A DNA stretch of 64,000 nt from Dendrolimus kikuchii (GCA_019925095.2 CM034401.1:5615838-5679837); one strand, 5' to 3'; positions 46,161 through 58,619 are shown, counted from the first letter of the stretch. Numbers and translations are program-made. Notes: generated by a model not told the origin, from the letters alone.

Positions 46161-46469
46161 CATTATATAGTTAGTTTATAATAGCCAAACTTCAGAACAA
46201 TCTTTCAGTTATGTTCCATAACTAGGTAAGGTAAGCTTTAGCTTACCTTAAATTCAGCCGGTACTAATTGAAATGAGCTTGTAAAATCTGTCAGTTTATT
46301 AAATAAATAATGAACCAGGCTACGGCCTTCATCATCGCACGGCGGATGTTGACGCCGGCCATTAACGACTATAGGGCTTAAACTTGAAAGTTTCCGTTTG
46401 GCCTTGCCCTGGACAAGGTCATAGGTGTCTGCGAATTTTTACCGCAGTGCTTTTTGATGCTGATCGAGC

Positions 46470-48600
46470 TATTGTTTATTGAATATAATAGCGTCATTTG
46501 TTTTAACTGCCGACATGGCCTCATAAAATTGCATATAAATTTCGCTTTGGCTACGAACTGTGCATGCCTAAAATTGAATATTTAACAAAGATAGCAGTTT
46601 GGGTATGTACACTATATAGTGAACAAATAGGTATATAGATTAAATTTTCTTCATTGATTTCCTCCGACGGTATTGATGTGAAAATTTCGTCACGAAATTT
46701 TACCTTTGCATTTAGTAAAGGAAAACTGCCTAAAGCATGATTTACATTAGCATTATTGTAGCATCTACTTAATCGCAACTTTATTTAACTGGAAATCTTC
46801 GTCAAAACCATGATAAGGACTTAACTCACCAATTGTGCAAGTAAACTAAATAATAAACTAATGTAAATGTAGATCAAGCATAAGTGATATTGGCTCTCTG
46901 TCAAAATTCGAATATAAGGCATTGGACACTAAGATCTAATTATAACGTCTTACTTGCATGAAAATATTTACATCTGCTATTTCCGACGATATAAAGCATT
47001 TTTAGCTTTGGCTAAATACAATTTCTTTTCAATAGATTTTGTTTTTACGTTCCTTTTTGTTCATGAAACCGTTATTTTGTTAAATTAGCGATCTTAATAA
47101 AAGGAATGTGGTTATTGACGATCTACCAGCCTTAAAAGAACACCTAGGTTCTGTGTCCTCTTTTACCATATACTGCTTTACCAAGATGGGTTTACTTTTA
47201 CGATCGCAGGACCGTAATGTTTTAAGCTAAGCAGCTCTATGAAAAGTTTTATCTAAGCAATTAAGTGGACAATGACCTCTCATTTATGAGGGCCGCAGCA
47301 AATTGGTTTGATGACTCTGTAACTCCTTTTAGAGTATGAATACATTTCTTGATTCGCAATATTACTTGAAGTGTAACAAAAAAAGTCTATGAAATGAATG
47401 CACTCTATGAAGAGTCTTTTATTATGAAGAGTGTTATATATACAGCTCTTAGTTTTGTGTAAATTGTAAAATAAAATAGAAGTTATATTCGCCAAAACGT
47501 CTTAAGAGATATACATGATAGATTTAATAGATAAACAAGAAAATAAAAATGTTGAAATGTTGATGGATCCTGACAGTCCAAGAGGAAAAATATAATTTGT
47601 CTGAATTTGGGGCAACATATAGGTAATTGTTGCCATCCAGTGTGAAAATGCGGCCAGTGTTTTGGGAACATTCCCAACGATCGGCGATTTACGTCTCATA
47701 TTATTTATACTTTGTAATATTATTTTCATTTATTTTTTATGTAATATTAGGACTTTAATTAAGATATGGGTTTGTAGTTGTAAATAAGTAGTCTACAAAT
47801 AAACCATAACAGATGGAGATTTTACAAAAGTCAAAAATGACTGGAATCTTTAAAACCAAACATTAGTGAGGTAAAGATAATGTGTTGATTAAAATTTTCT
47901 GTGAATCGAGTCGTATAAGTACCTATTTATAAACGTTTGTTTATTATTAATTTAATCTTTCTCTTTTTGTAATTGGCAAGTAATTACATTTAGCCTCTGA
48001 CGACAAATCTAGGGAAGTGGCAATTTGGCTGCTTTACCACTGCTAATTTTTACTTTAGCATTGGATACGTGCCAAGTGTAAACAATACCTTCTTATTCAA
48101 CACAGGTGTCGAGGTCAGCTTAGAGACCGTATACATTAAAGTTTCATAGTGGCACTGACTACATGTGCATGTGTGTAATATAACCCTTATATGCTTTATG
48201 ACGGACGGATAAATGTATAACGGACACAGTGTATACCCAGACTAGATACTTATTTCTTGCAACTCATATAAATATTTTGTTTTAAACATTTAGGAATAAT
48301 ATTAAGAATGACAACCATTCAAATAAAAACTTAATCTTAAACCTTATAAACATGTTTGAAATGATAAAATACCTAAAAGCGAGATTAAAAATACCTTTAA
48401 TTCACTAGTCATCTAAGTTGTAGGGGCTACTAAAGTTACATTTTATGTGAATGACTTCAAAAAAAGTTCTCCAGTGCAACTTAGTTTGAATAAAAACTTT
48501 TGAATTTACTATTTCTTCTATAATAGTAATTAGAATAGAAAACGCTTTACCGGGTTAGAGTAATTTTTATTTCTTTTTTCTACTTTTCGTTATCTGAATT
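46470..48600. other. AT-rich stretch without recognisable features
   Basis: No repeat or coding island was recognised. Confidence 0.3.
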
Positions 48601-48619
48601 TGTAGTTGAGAAGGAGCCA

Positions 48620-48790
48620 TACACCAAACTGTCTACAATTCAATATTGTTGATGACGTATAGCATTTGTTAGTGAAATGTGTCCGGACCAAAGCCGGCAA
48701 GGGGAGGCTAGTGGAGGCTGTAGGAATTAATTCCATGGACATGGGTGTTTTCCAGAGAAATTTATCGCGGCCCGTTTCTTCTGCGGACTA
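48620..48790 (+). mobile_element. LINE C-terminal zinc-knuckle fragment
   Basis: The plus-strand frame from about 48650 reads DDV-stop-HLLVKCVRTKAGKGRL, then VEAVGINSMDMGVFQRNLS. The HLLxxC...R..L...GIN pattern is the same as HLLMEC...REQLMRELGLN at 28885-29110. It is a relic of a related non-LTR element, with a stop inside the motif. Confidence 0.5.
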
Positions 48791-49432
48791 TCAATATATA
48801 AAATGGTGAAAACGTCGATTAAAATTGTGTAAACTTGTATGGTTGGGGTAAGATAGTGCTGACATGACGACATCGTCACTAATAAATAGCCCGTAAATAA
48901 ATTAGTTAAAGAAAAGAATTTGTAGCTTTTATTGTCATAAGTAATGAAGATTACAAAATAGTCGTGCAATGCGACACTGTTGAAATCTTATCGTAGTTTA
49001 AAACGTCACGTTGTCTCTAATGTAACGTCTGCCTTTTATTTATGATTAATTAAATTATTCTACTTCACAACTAGTGACGTAACATTGCCATCAGGATTTA
49101 CGACGTGTCTTCTACACATTACGTGACCGATATTATTTATGCGACATATTGATGAGTATCGGAACACCTGTAATCGTACATATTCATTACAAAAGATTCC
49201 GTCGTTTACTATATTTCACAGGATTGTATCAATATATAGTTCCAAAGTTAGAGGAGAGGGGGACACAATTTTTTAGGACTGGAAGCTAATATATTCCTCA
49301 CCACCTATTTATTTAAATAAAATAGTCTAACTGAAAGAACCACCCTTAATCTTTAGTTGTTTGGCGGTTTTACTTCACCGATCTGTAAAGTTTATTACAC
49401 AACACTTTCGTGTCAAATTTTATGTAAATATA

Positions 49433-49968
49433 CAGGATGGAATCTTTCAGCGTAGCAGTATGGGGAAGTACCTTAACCGTTGCAGCTACATGAAAATAGT
49501 CATAGACTATGCATAATTTTTCGTGAAATTTTAATTCCCATTCACAGATTTAAAAAAAAAATTGTACAGTTAGTAAGACAATGGCTATTTTACACAAAAT
49601 AAAAAATTATGCCAATCGATCGTGTTTCAGATACTGATGAAAAACTACTGTGAGACCAACTCAGCTTGGAGTACTGGAAGAGTCAGAAATGCAAAAAAAT
49701 TTGTCCAGTACATTTTGTATGAAAATTTTACACATTTTTTTTATGGTATCCCGTAGAAGTTTTTGAACAGTGTCAGAGACAGAATCGATTGGCACCAAAA
49801 ATGTTTGTGTAAAATGGCCATTTTCTTCCAGACTGTATTTTTTTTTTGAAAATCTGTGAATCAATTCAAAATTTCACGAAAAATTATGAATAGTCGTCTA
49901 AAGATCATTTTTGTGTAGCTGCAACGGTTAAGGTACTTCTTATCGCCCTGCTGAAAGTTTCTACCCTG
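49433..49968. mobile_element. 536-bp fold-back element with long TIRs and TA duplication
   Basis: The ends are inverted: 49433 onward CAGGATGGAATCTTTCAGC, and the reverse complement of the right end at 49968 CAGGGTAGAAACTTTCAGC. Mirror similarity continues inward for about 200 bp per side, including ccttaaccgttgcagctaca and cataatttttcgtgaaattt. A TA dinucleotide flanks both ends (49431-49432, 49969-49970). These traits fit a non-autonomous Tc1/mariner-like MITE. No transposase is encoded. Confidence 0.75.
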
Positions 49969-50159
49969 TATACCCAGTAGTTTGCGAGAAACATAGCTGA
50001 GACATACAAACAGAAGGACAGACGGCGAAAAACATAAGGGTTCTATTTTTTCTAAAATTGCCAGGTAACTTTAAAAAATATTACCTTCTAAATGTATTTT
50101 AACAAATCAAGGTTTTTTGTTTTGATACATTTTTTACCTTTTTGATTTATTAATTACAA

Positions 50160-50285
50160 TCAAATATAGCCTGTCACTCGAGAATAATGTAGCTTTCCAC
50201 TATTGAGTTTTAAAAATCGGTTCAGTAGTACTGGAGATTACCGCAAACATACTTTGCTTCTTTATAATATTGGTATAGATTTATT
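50160..50285 (-). repeat. Interspersed repeat fragment with 'aaatcggttcagtag' motif
   Basis: It carries atcggttcagtagtactgga followed by ttctttataatattggtat. It belongs to the same broad class as 42890-43155. Confidence 0.35.
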
Positions 50286-50286
50286 C

Positions 50287-50376
50287 TTTTCTCTTACTTA
50301 TTAAAAGAACTTAAGACATAAACTTCACAACTTTTCTCTTACTGGTTAAAAGAACTTAAGACATAAACTTCATGCA
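50287..50376. repeat. Tandem duplication, 2 x 45 bp
   Basis: The unit starting ttttctcttac and containing taaaagaacttaagacataa then acttca occurs at 50287-50331 and 50332-50376 with few differences. Confidence 0.85.
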
Positions 50377-50379
50377 TGT

Positions 50380-52730
50380 AAAAGAATGTACGAGTTAAGA
50401 TATAGAAACCCGACAGTAGAGAGCATGTTTTCCAAGTTATTTGATAAGGCAAACCAAACTGATCTGAATGTTAGGAATTTGACCTCACAAAAAGTATACA
50501 CACCTTCCCCACGTTGACCTCACTTAACAATTGGTTCAAATCGGAATATGATTCTGAAATTTAATTGTATCATTTGGTTAGCGGCTAATGTAATTAAAAC
50601 AATAAAAAAAATAATTGCATATCACATTCGAATCGTAATGAAGGACGTTAGAGGTAGATACGATTGTCTTTTGCCATTGCCAGAGGCTATTGTTTCAATC
50701 CCGTATTCATTCATTGTTAGATTGTTACGGAAATTATGAAATCTTGTAATGAATAAATATTATATACGTTTTTAATGACATTCATACAGTACAAAGGTTA
50801 CAACAATAACTAGGCTGTACATACTGTTACATAAAAACTTTTCTTTTTTTAACTCTTTAATTATTTTAAATTTGGAACGCGTTTACTAAATTCTTTCGAT
50901 ATTCGCTATTTCATATGTTTTTTCGTGTTTATGAATAAATTACAACATGGAATGGGGTGTTAAAGAAAGTAGGATATATGTCAAATACTTAATGTAACTT
51001 TCTTAGGAAGAGTCAGAATTATATGTTTGTTGTTGCTCAATAAATTAGTTTTCATATCTCTGGGGCCTGGTCCTAAAAGATTTGAAGTACGATTTCGCAA
51101 GAAATACCAATTTGTATTGCCAGATTATTCAAAAGAATAATTATTTGTGCTAAAAGGCGTATGTTTACCGATAGTGTTTCAAAAAATTACTTGCTTTTTT
51201 ATACTGTTAAAAATAAATATGATTATTTTCGAATAAAATAAAAAATAAGCTCTTTTAACACCAAGTCGCAGATGTGTTGTTTCATATTTTATACTAGGCC
51301 TCCTGGGGTTTTGCATGCATTAAAACTTGTATTGTATATGCACCCTGATATAAATTCAAACTTATCGTGTTTTTTAAAGTTTGGTTTTGCACGGAAAGTG
51401 AATCTAGAGAAGTTACCATCAAAAAATTATCTCATATTATTTTTATTTACCAACTGATTTCAATGAAAAATAATATTAAATTGTTAATCTAAGCAATCTT
51501 AGTTCATCAATGAAAACCACATTTAAATCGGTTCAGCGACTGTAAAGATTAACTATGCAATAAAAACACAGACAAACGATGGTGTGCCACTAATTTTTTT
51601 TATATTGCGCTTTTTATTTGCTTTAAATTAAGCGGACATAGGCACGTTGTCAACTGACCCATTACACAAATGATTTTTTGAGCGTACTCTAAGATTTCGT
51701 ATTCATCTCGGATTGGGTTATGATAAAGGTAGTTCAAACTCATGGCATCATAAGTTTGTATCAATATAACGAGTCAAATATCACAGTAATTATTGTTAGA
51801 ACAATAATTAAAATTATATCTATTATGACAAGTAAAAGCAAGATGAAAGATTTAACGCCTGGCTTTATATGTAGGCAATTAATGTTCGAATTTAATGTAA
51901 TGCTAAATTGTAATGATAATGTTAGTGACTGTGACAGAGATGTCCCTTGGGTTTTTATGCGTTATTTGAGATGCATCGTTGTTAATGACGTTAAGCGTAA
52001 ACGCGTAATTTTTTCTTTATAAGTAATTTTCACTTGATCACAATCATTAACACTAGCGAAGTAAGAGCATAACATCCCTACTATGACCTTAAAAACTATA
52101 TTCGTCAGGCAAAACTTGTTGACTAAAAACGTTTGAATATGAACGGTTTTAAAAAGAACCCACCGCATAAAGCGGATGCAGTACGGAGTTTCGTAAATTG
52201 ACTATAACAAGTGACTGCTGAGTACCACTCATAATTATATTGCTTTATTAGGTTAGATGGTCGCCGGCGACCGTCACCAGGGTGTCCTTATGATGAGACG
52301 ACTCGCCTGTCATCGTTTCACCTATAAATACATCTACATGTGACAAATTTAATACAGGTCTTAAAGTTTATGGCCAAGACGCCGCGAATGCATTATTTAT
52401 ATGCCTGTTTGTTTTACTTGTACTATAAAAGCAAAGAATTAATGGTGTAACTAATGATCATTACTTTTTTGTTGCTTTGTGTTTGTCATAGACATTGCAA
52501 AAATGTTTCTAAAATCCGTAGAGAGAGATACGCGAAACTTTTTGTATTAAGATAAAGAAAAGAAGAATAGGTAAATGACAATTACCCTTAAAATCTAATA
52601 CTAAATGAAATCTAATCGTGCCCGCTGTATAACTGGTGCCATAGACATTACTTCTACTACTCGTACACAGAAGGTTTGCCGATAGCCTCATGATGTCACG
52701 CGTCGATAGTCAGTAGGGTTGACAAAAAAA
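50380..52730. other. AT-rich stretch without recognisable features
   Basis: Minor open frames (for example 51720-52022) have no domain or codon bias that would support a gene. Confidence 0.3.
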
Positions 52731-52736
52731 GTTACA

Positions 52737-53067
52737 TAAATAGTTGTTGCAGACCTCATGGCCGAGCCCAACATAATTGGGGAGATAAAATCTCACCGTC
52801 TCCGCTGGCTCGGTCATGTAGAGCGGATGGAGGAGGATCGGGGAGTGAAGAAAGCATACTTGGGGCGACCAGTCGGTCGACGACCGGTTGGTCGTCCCAA
52901 GTATCGATGGAAGGATAGAGTGGAAGCTGACCTGACCGCTACAAGCCCACAATTGGCAAGACACTGCGCAGGACAGAGGAAAGTGGCGTGGTTTCGTTTC
53001 GGAGGCCAAGACTCACTTTGGGTCTCTGAGCCAACGGAGTTAGTTAGTTAGTTAAATAGTTGTTGCA
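52737..53067 (+). mobile_element. (AGTT)n-tailed LINE, 301-bp insert with 15-bp TSD
   Basis: The insert 52752-53052 is open from its start and encodes MAEPNIIGEIKSHRLRWLGH, then VERMEEDRGVKKAYLGRPVG, GRPKYRWKDRVEADL, and ends SEPTELVS. The ORF end merges into an (AGTT)n tail. It is flanked by perfect taaatagttgttgca copies at 52737-52751 and 53053-53067. It is a second LINE family distinct from the (ATGT)n one, probably RTE-like by its HRLRWLGHVERM and GRPKYRWKD motifs. Confidence 0.9.
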
Positions 53068-53069
53068 AT

Positions 53070-53970
53070 AAATTTATTATTTTAATTTAATATTGTATAT
53101 ACTTAACATAAGTATACATAATAATAATAATAAGTAAATGGTCATCGGCAAATCTGCGCGCGGCTTATACGTGCTCTATTTTTGTCATTTGGCAACGAAA
53201 TCTTAAAAAAGCCATTTAACCAAAAATACATCATATCTCGAAACCTAGTTAAATGAATCTTGTTCATACGAATTTTCGTTGAAAGTATTTTCCAAATTCC
53301 TAATTCTCTTCCGAAGTTTCCACTTCAAAAGTTATATCGGGACATACTTCTTATATCTTATTAACAAATAACTCCTCCAAATGAAAAATTCTTCAAGTAA
53401 CATCGTTTTGATTTTTAAGACCTGATTAACGATACCCCATATAACTATGTACCAGTAAGATCTAATAAACAATTTGTATTAGGACTCATGGACATCTGCA
53501 GCACTATGGGAGCTGATGCATTGCCTACCTCGTTGCACTTACGTCCGTCTACCAGTACTACTATATTGCACTTATGTTTAATACAGTAACATACTGGTGT
53601 AGCTGTCAATATAATTATCGCATAATTACTATTAAGACATTTACGTAAATTAAGAAATTGGGTTTTTAATGTCAGATAATTGATTACACTGAAATAAATT
53701 GTGCAATAAATATTACATTTTGTATCAAAAATGGTAAAAGTGACTTTGAACAATCGTTTATTGGCCCAGATTCCGAGACCAATAAGGAAACTGTCAATTG
53801 CGTCCTTATGTGACTTCCGTGGTACGTTTCACGTTACGTTTGTCAATACAACTTTCTTAACTATGGAAAAACGCATTAAAGAATTTTAGCGTTTCTGTGT
53901 TACGAAAATTTGTTTAAACGTGTGAAATGTTTGCAACATTATTTACACTCAGTACTCTATATTAACAAAC
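53070..53970. other. AT-rich stretch without recognisable features
   Basis: It holds a short (AAT)n run at 53120-53131. Nothing else is recognised. Confidence 0.3.
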
Positions 53971-53971
53971 T

Positions 53972-54050
53972 GTAAGCCTTGGTAGCTTAGTGGTAAACAT
54001 GCGTAACTAAGGCAGTTTTCTATACTAATGTACACATTGTTTATAATACG
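53972..54050 (+). repeat. tRNA-like SINE head
   Basis: The sequence ggtagcttagtggtaaacat is a good box A. It is followed by aatgtacacattg as in the 21112 family. A possible 3' part of the same element lies at 54440-54590 (gatgaaggaaaatgtcgtga, ttcgcatcgagataatagat). Confidence 0.45.
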
Positions 54051-54927
54051 GATGTGGACATGTCTTAAAAAAATTTCTAACATTACATATAAAAGAGGAA
54101 ACGTTAAAATCACATCTTAATATCATATTAATTTAAAATATCATGATAGTTTTAGTTAGTTAGGTATAATAATTAATTAATGCGATATTTTACTATTTGT
54201 ACAAACTTATGACGTCATAAGTTTTTACGCTCTTACAAATTCTACGAGGCTACGTTTTATAAGGCGATAAAAAATATTTCAGTTTTGATTTGATTGTACA
54301 CTGGTAATCGGTTCCTATATCTTCTAACCGTATATTTATCTTACTACTAGTTAAAATTTAACATAATCTCTGTACAAGCAATGTCATTTTTTTACGATAG
54401 TAAGGTCAGTGAATGAGTAGTAAGATATACCTACGAACCGAACATGAGTAGTGATGATGACGATGAAGGAAAATGTCGTGATGACACCTTCGCATCGAGA
54501 TAATAGATATATTAGTACAAACGTGTTTGTACGACTCCCTATTTCTAATAATGGGCAGGTCCCAGCATTGCGACGTTTACAGCCTGTTATTATATGTATT
54601 TTCAATCGGTGTTGGCAACACCAACATAAAATATTTTATATTAGCTACATTGTAGTTGCATTTTTGTTCCTCTTCCGTTTGGGTTGTAGCCGAAGGCAGA
54701 CGCTCTTATATGTAAAGTTTATTATTACAAGTTTTCACCATCTAACAGTGTTTAACTTCCACAAATACATCAACCTGGGTATCCTAGAACCACCACCATC
54801 AGCGTGCACCACAAATATATATATATTACAGGCGCGACGAGCTGCGCGCAATCGGTATCGAATTTATAACACAATTACCTAGTCTTACCAAAAATATTAT
54901 AACAAAGATTTTTTCTATTGCAAATAA

Positions 54928-56104
54928 CATTTATAAGTTTTACAATGTGTTAGTTTAATACATAAATATAAAACAATTTAAAATATAAAAAGCTTATTCG
55001 AAGTGGTCTCCATTGGCTGCAATACAGTCCTTTAAACGTTGAGACCAGTTATCAATAGAAGAACGCACTCTTTCCATGGGAAAATTCTTCACTGCCAATC
55101 GTATGGATTGTTTTAGGGACTCCAAATTATCATGGCGTTTAGAGCAAGCTATACTCTCTAAAACTGACCATAAATCAAAATCCAGCGGATTAAGATCGGC
55201 ACTAGACGACGGCCAGTCTTCAGCTCTGATGAAGTCCGAAACGTTCGTTTCCAAGCAAGACTGCGTGGATCGAGGTTTGTGACCCGGCACCGAGTCTTGC
55301 TGGAAGGACCATTCTTGGTTATTGAACATGGTGTTGTTAAGGGGCTTAACTACCTTCTCAAGAATGGTATCTTGATACACTTGTGCCGATGTTTTGATAC
55401 CTTTTTCACAAAAATATGGCTCAGTCACTCCTTCATAGCTAACACCCCACCAAACCAACACTGAAAGGCGGATAATGCCCACGTTGCACTCTGTCGACTA
55501 ATTGAGAAGCTTCCTTAGAGCTTTGAGCATAAATATGGTCATTTTGTTTGTTAAAATGTTGGTCAATTGTAAAAAAAATCTCATCCGTAAACAAAATTTT
55601 TCGACCTCCCTTTGCGTACCGCTTCAGTAGTTGTTTCGATTTTACCACCCTCTTCTTTTTTAAATTATGAGTTAAGAAATGACCAGTGCATCTCTTATAG
55701 GCTGCAAGTCCTAAGTCATCTTTTAAAATACGCGACATGGTTATAGGTGATATCATCATCTCCCGAGATAAAAAATGTTGCTTTCGGACAGCATTTCTTC
55801 GAATTCTTTCCCTTACTGCTTTGACCACCTTTTTTGTACGAACACTACGTGGACGGTCAGATCTTTTTCTGTCACAAACAGAAGAGGTCTCATTGTACCT
55901 ATTAATAGCCCGGTACAAAAACATTTGACTAATATCAAGCGTATGGAGTTTTAAAAATTGCATTTGGCTCTATACCTACTTTGTGTAATGCAATCACAGC
56001 GATTCGGTTCTCTTTATCGCCCCACTCCATTTTAATATCGCAAAATGTTGTACAATGTATTGACGCCAAAATGAGAAAACACAATGAACAATCATATAAA
56101 AATG
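54928..56104 (-). mobile_element. Mariner-like element (maT/DD37D type), inactive
   Basis: The element contains the broken transposase below. Tentative terminal repeats are cattt-ata...tgtgtt at 54928-54953 and its imperfect inverse at 56076-56104. They are weak, so the limits are approximate and the TA duplication could not be fixed. The size of about 1.2 kb fits the mariner superfamily. Confidence 0.55.
54994..56030 (-). pseudogene. Mariner-family transposase pseudogene, DD37D
   Basis: The product would be a cut-and-paste transposase. The start ATG is at 56030 (MEWGDKENRIAVIALHKVGI...). A frameshift near 55950 leads into the frame 55439-55963, which holds the helix-turn-helix region with DRPRSVRTKK and the first catalytic Asp in ILFTDEIFF (Asp codon at 55583-55585). 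A second frameshift in 55461-55482 leads to frame 54994-55482, which begins near SVLVWWGVSYEG. It contains the second Asp (FQQDS) and the third Asp (DLNPLD) with 37 residues between, which defines the DD37D (maT) group known from Bombyx and nematodes. The catalytic triad is retained; only the frame is lost. It ends at the TAA at 54994-54996. Total length, about 345 codons, is normal for mariner. Confidence 0.85.
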
Positions 56105-56595
56105 ACAGATTCCAAATTCAAATGTAATATTTTGTTTCTTTTTAATTGTAACAGTATTTATGGCCAAACTAAGTATAATGCCACCAACCGCGTGAGTGGA
56201 AAATATAATGGCCATCAATTCAATTGCGTTCGAAAAATGCGCGTGAAATCGCTTTTAAGGCTTTGCACATTGGTATTTTCATACTAAAACGTGTAATGTT
56301 TGCAATCTAATGGGCCAGACCTAAATTCGGCTATCACAATGGCGTTTTCTTTTACGTATTTGTTACAGACCGACTTTCTTATGTGCGTTAGACGCATGCG
56401 AATTTCGAGCGTCGATTTCACCATAGAATTATACAGATTTACCTTGGTTTAGATACCGGCAGTGATTTAATTAAGTGAGAATGGGTAACGTTCTTTGTTT
56501 GGAATGAAATGTGTGAATATTTTAAAAATAAATATAAATAAATAACAGCGGGTAATGCAGTTGAAGAATGACTTGTGGCGTCCTCTAAAAATATA

Positions 56596-56692
56596 CGGTC
56601 TTATTCATATTGAGTTAGAGTAAACGTGTAGGCTTCTTTAAGAACCTTAAAGGAGCCTACAAACTTATTCTAACTCAATATGAATAAGTCCG
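56596..56692. repeat. Imperfect inverted repeat, about 47-bp arms
   Basis: Arms 56596-56642 and 56645-56692 are reverse complements with several mismatches (cttattcatattgagttaga is kept in both). It may be a small MITE or a decayed fold-back. Confidence 0.75.
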
Positions 56693-56988
56693 TTAGAATT
56701 TAAGGACATTTTCAGAATTATGCTTTTTCTTTAAAAAAAACTGTGATAAGTATCCATTTAAGTTTTAGAATAAATAATGTGAAATTAAAAATCTCAGCCA
56801 AATTGTAGGTAAAGTGATGTCAATCAGGGGAGTTGTTGTTGCAGCTCGTAAACTCACATTTCACTAAACAGTTGAGCTTTTAAGCAAAGATTAAAAACAA
56901 TCAATACCCAGCCAGAACTTTAATAAATAAAAAATTGAAAATGACGATGTATTTGTTAGTGAATTGTCATTTTTTAGGCTTTATTCGT

Positions 56989-57214
56989 CTCGAGCCTTTA
57001 CCGTCATAAGTATATTTTTTGTTACAAAGTGTATTTTTAAGTATTATTTTATTTTAAGATTTTCAGTTTTAGTTAGATTAGACCCTACTGAATCAAAAAC
57101 TGAAAATCTTAATATAAAATAATAGTTAAAAATACTTTTTGCAACAAAAAATATACTTAGGTCCAAATGTCGCTTACGATAAAATGACGGTAAAGGCTCA
57201 GTCTATCGCTCGAG
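56989..57214. mobile_element. Fold-back/MITE, about 82-bp arms
   Basis: The left arm 56989-57070 (starts ctcgagcctttaccgtca) and right arm 57095-57214 mirror one another. The right arm holds about 35 bp of extra sequence in two places (near 57160-57180 and 57198-57208). Shared inner blocks are aagtatattttttgttac and aagattttcagtttt. It is non-coding. Confidence 0.7.
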
Positions 57215-57376
57215 AACAATACTTTTTTTTCTGAATGGTACCTAATTTTTAAATGTGACAACGTGTATTCAAAATTTCATGATGATCTGTTGAGTGGTTA
57301 AGGCACGAAAGCGTCATGAATCACGAGCAAACAAACAAACAAACTTACATTCGTATATATAATATTAAGAAGCAGT

Positions 57377-57690
57377 GTAGGAACGGAGAAAGAATATTAA
57401 TTCCTACGGCCAGGTGGCCTCTCGTATGGGGCGACAAAACCACCCACAACCAGGTGGTAGGGTGTTTGCCCGACTGGTTGGCTACCAACCTTGATCTAGA
57501 GTAGGCCGCCATAACAACTTTGAGTTGTGTTCCTGCATCAGTGGCCAGGTTCCAGTTTCTCCTTCGAGACCGGCAGCATATTGATAGCATCTCATGTTTG
57601 GTGTTGCTAATGTCAATAGCGACGGTAACCACTTTCCGACATAGTTGGGCCGTCAGCCTGTCTGTTGTGCTTCAACAATAAAAAAAAAAC
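57377..57690 (+). repeat. A-tailed short retroposon, near full-length copy
   Basis: It runs from taggaacggagaaagaata to the A tail at 57680-57690, with acccacaaccaggtggtagg, ctttgagttgtgttcctgca and gcgacggtaaccactttccg. It is diverged from 16122-16440 but collinear. Confidence 0.7.
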
Positions 57691-58302
57691 AAAAAATACG
57701 ATTATGCAAGTTGTATGCATACATGCATATACCTTTGGACTATTTATTTTAGATTAAACAATAATATTGGTGTAGCTATGACCCTTATAGGACGGACGTC
57801 GATCGATGGCCCCCTGACATACATACATACACAACTAAAATTAGCTTGGTGATTCTGACACTACTGGTTAGTCGCGAACATATGGATTACTATATTAATA
57901 GAAGGATAGAAATAGATGTTTAGCTGTCTCCACTGTATTTACCATTTTTGAGTTGTTAATATGTGACAACATTACCACCGCAGGTTAACAATAGGGTACT
58001 ATTGGACACCCGACGGGTTCCTTGGATTTTCAGTTTAAATTACCCCGGGGTTTTACCATGTTGCAATATCTCAAAACCTCTGGAACTAAAGACGCTTCCA
58101 TCAGCCATAAGAATCACATGCGTGAACAGAACACAATGCCATCTCTGGACCTAGGTTCGCTATAGGTCTGATCCAACAGAATTGGAACCTATTTAAGCAA
58201 TCTTTAACAACTAGAGCTTACAAGTAAGGAAAATTTGTTGGAACACTGTATCTACCCATCCGATCTGATAGGTTGCTGACAGATTCAAAATATTTAATGC
58301 CC

Positions 58303-58608
58303 CCTGTATACGGGTGGGTCAGCGTGTTGGGCCACCCTATTGGGCCAACGTGAACAGAACTACCTGGCGTATTTTGGTCGTTGGGCGCCTAGATTGGCCA
58401 GCCAACCGAATAGTGTCGGTTTTTAGTAGACACATCAAAAGATCTTGGAGCGCACCGCCAACAGCGTTCATACTTTAGCCTCTGTTCAGTTTGTTGTTAC
58501 TCATCTGCAAAGATAGTAAAATTTATTTAAGTTAGAATTGGCCCAACATGTTCACCAAGTACCTTGGCCCAATGTATACAGCGGACATTAGAACGTACCT
58601 CTAATTTA
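58303..58608. other. Possible inverted-repeat element
   Basis: The left edge (ctgtatacgggtgggtcagc, gtgttgggcca) and right edge (ttggcccaacatgttcacca, then ttggcccaatgtatacag) are roughly mirrored around a GC-richer interior. Mismatches are many, so the call is weak. Confidence 0.3.
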
Positions 58609-58619
58609 ACTTGTCAAAC

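Noticed and set aside
54451..54882. A 143-codon plus-strand frame
   Set aside because: It starts in SINE-like sequence, has no domain, and codon use looks like AT-rich background.
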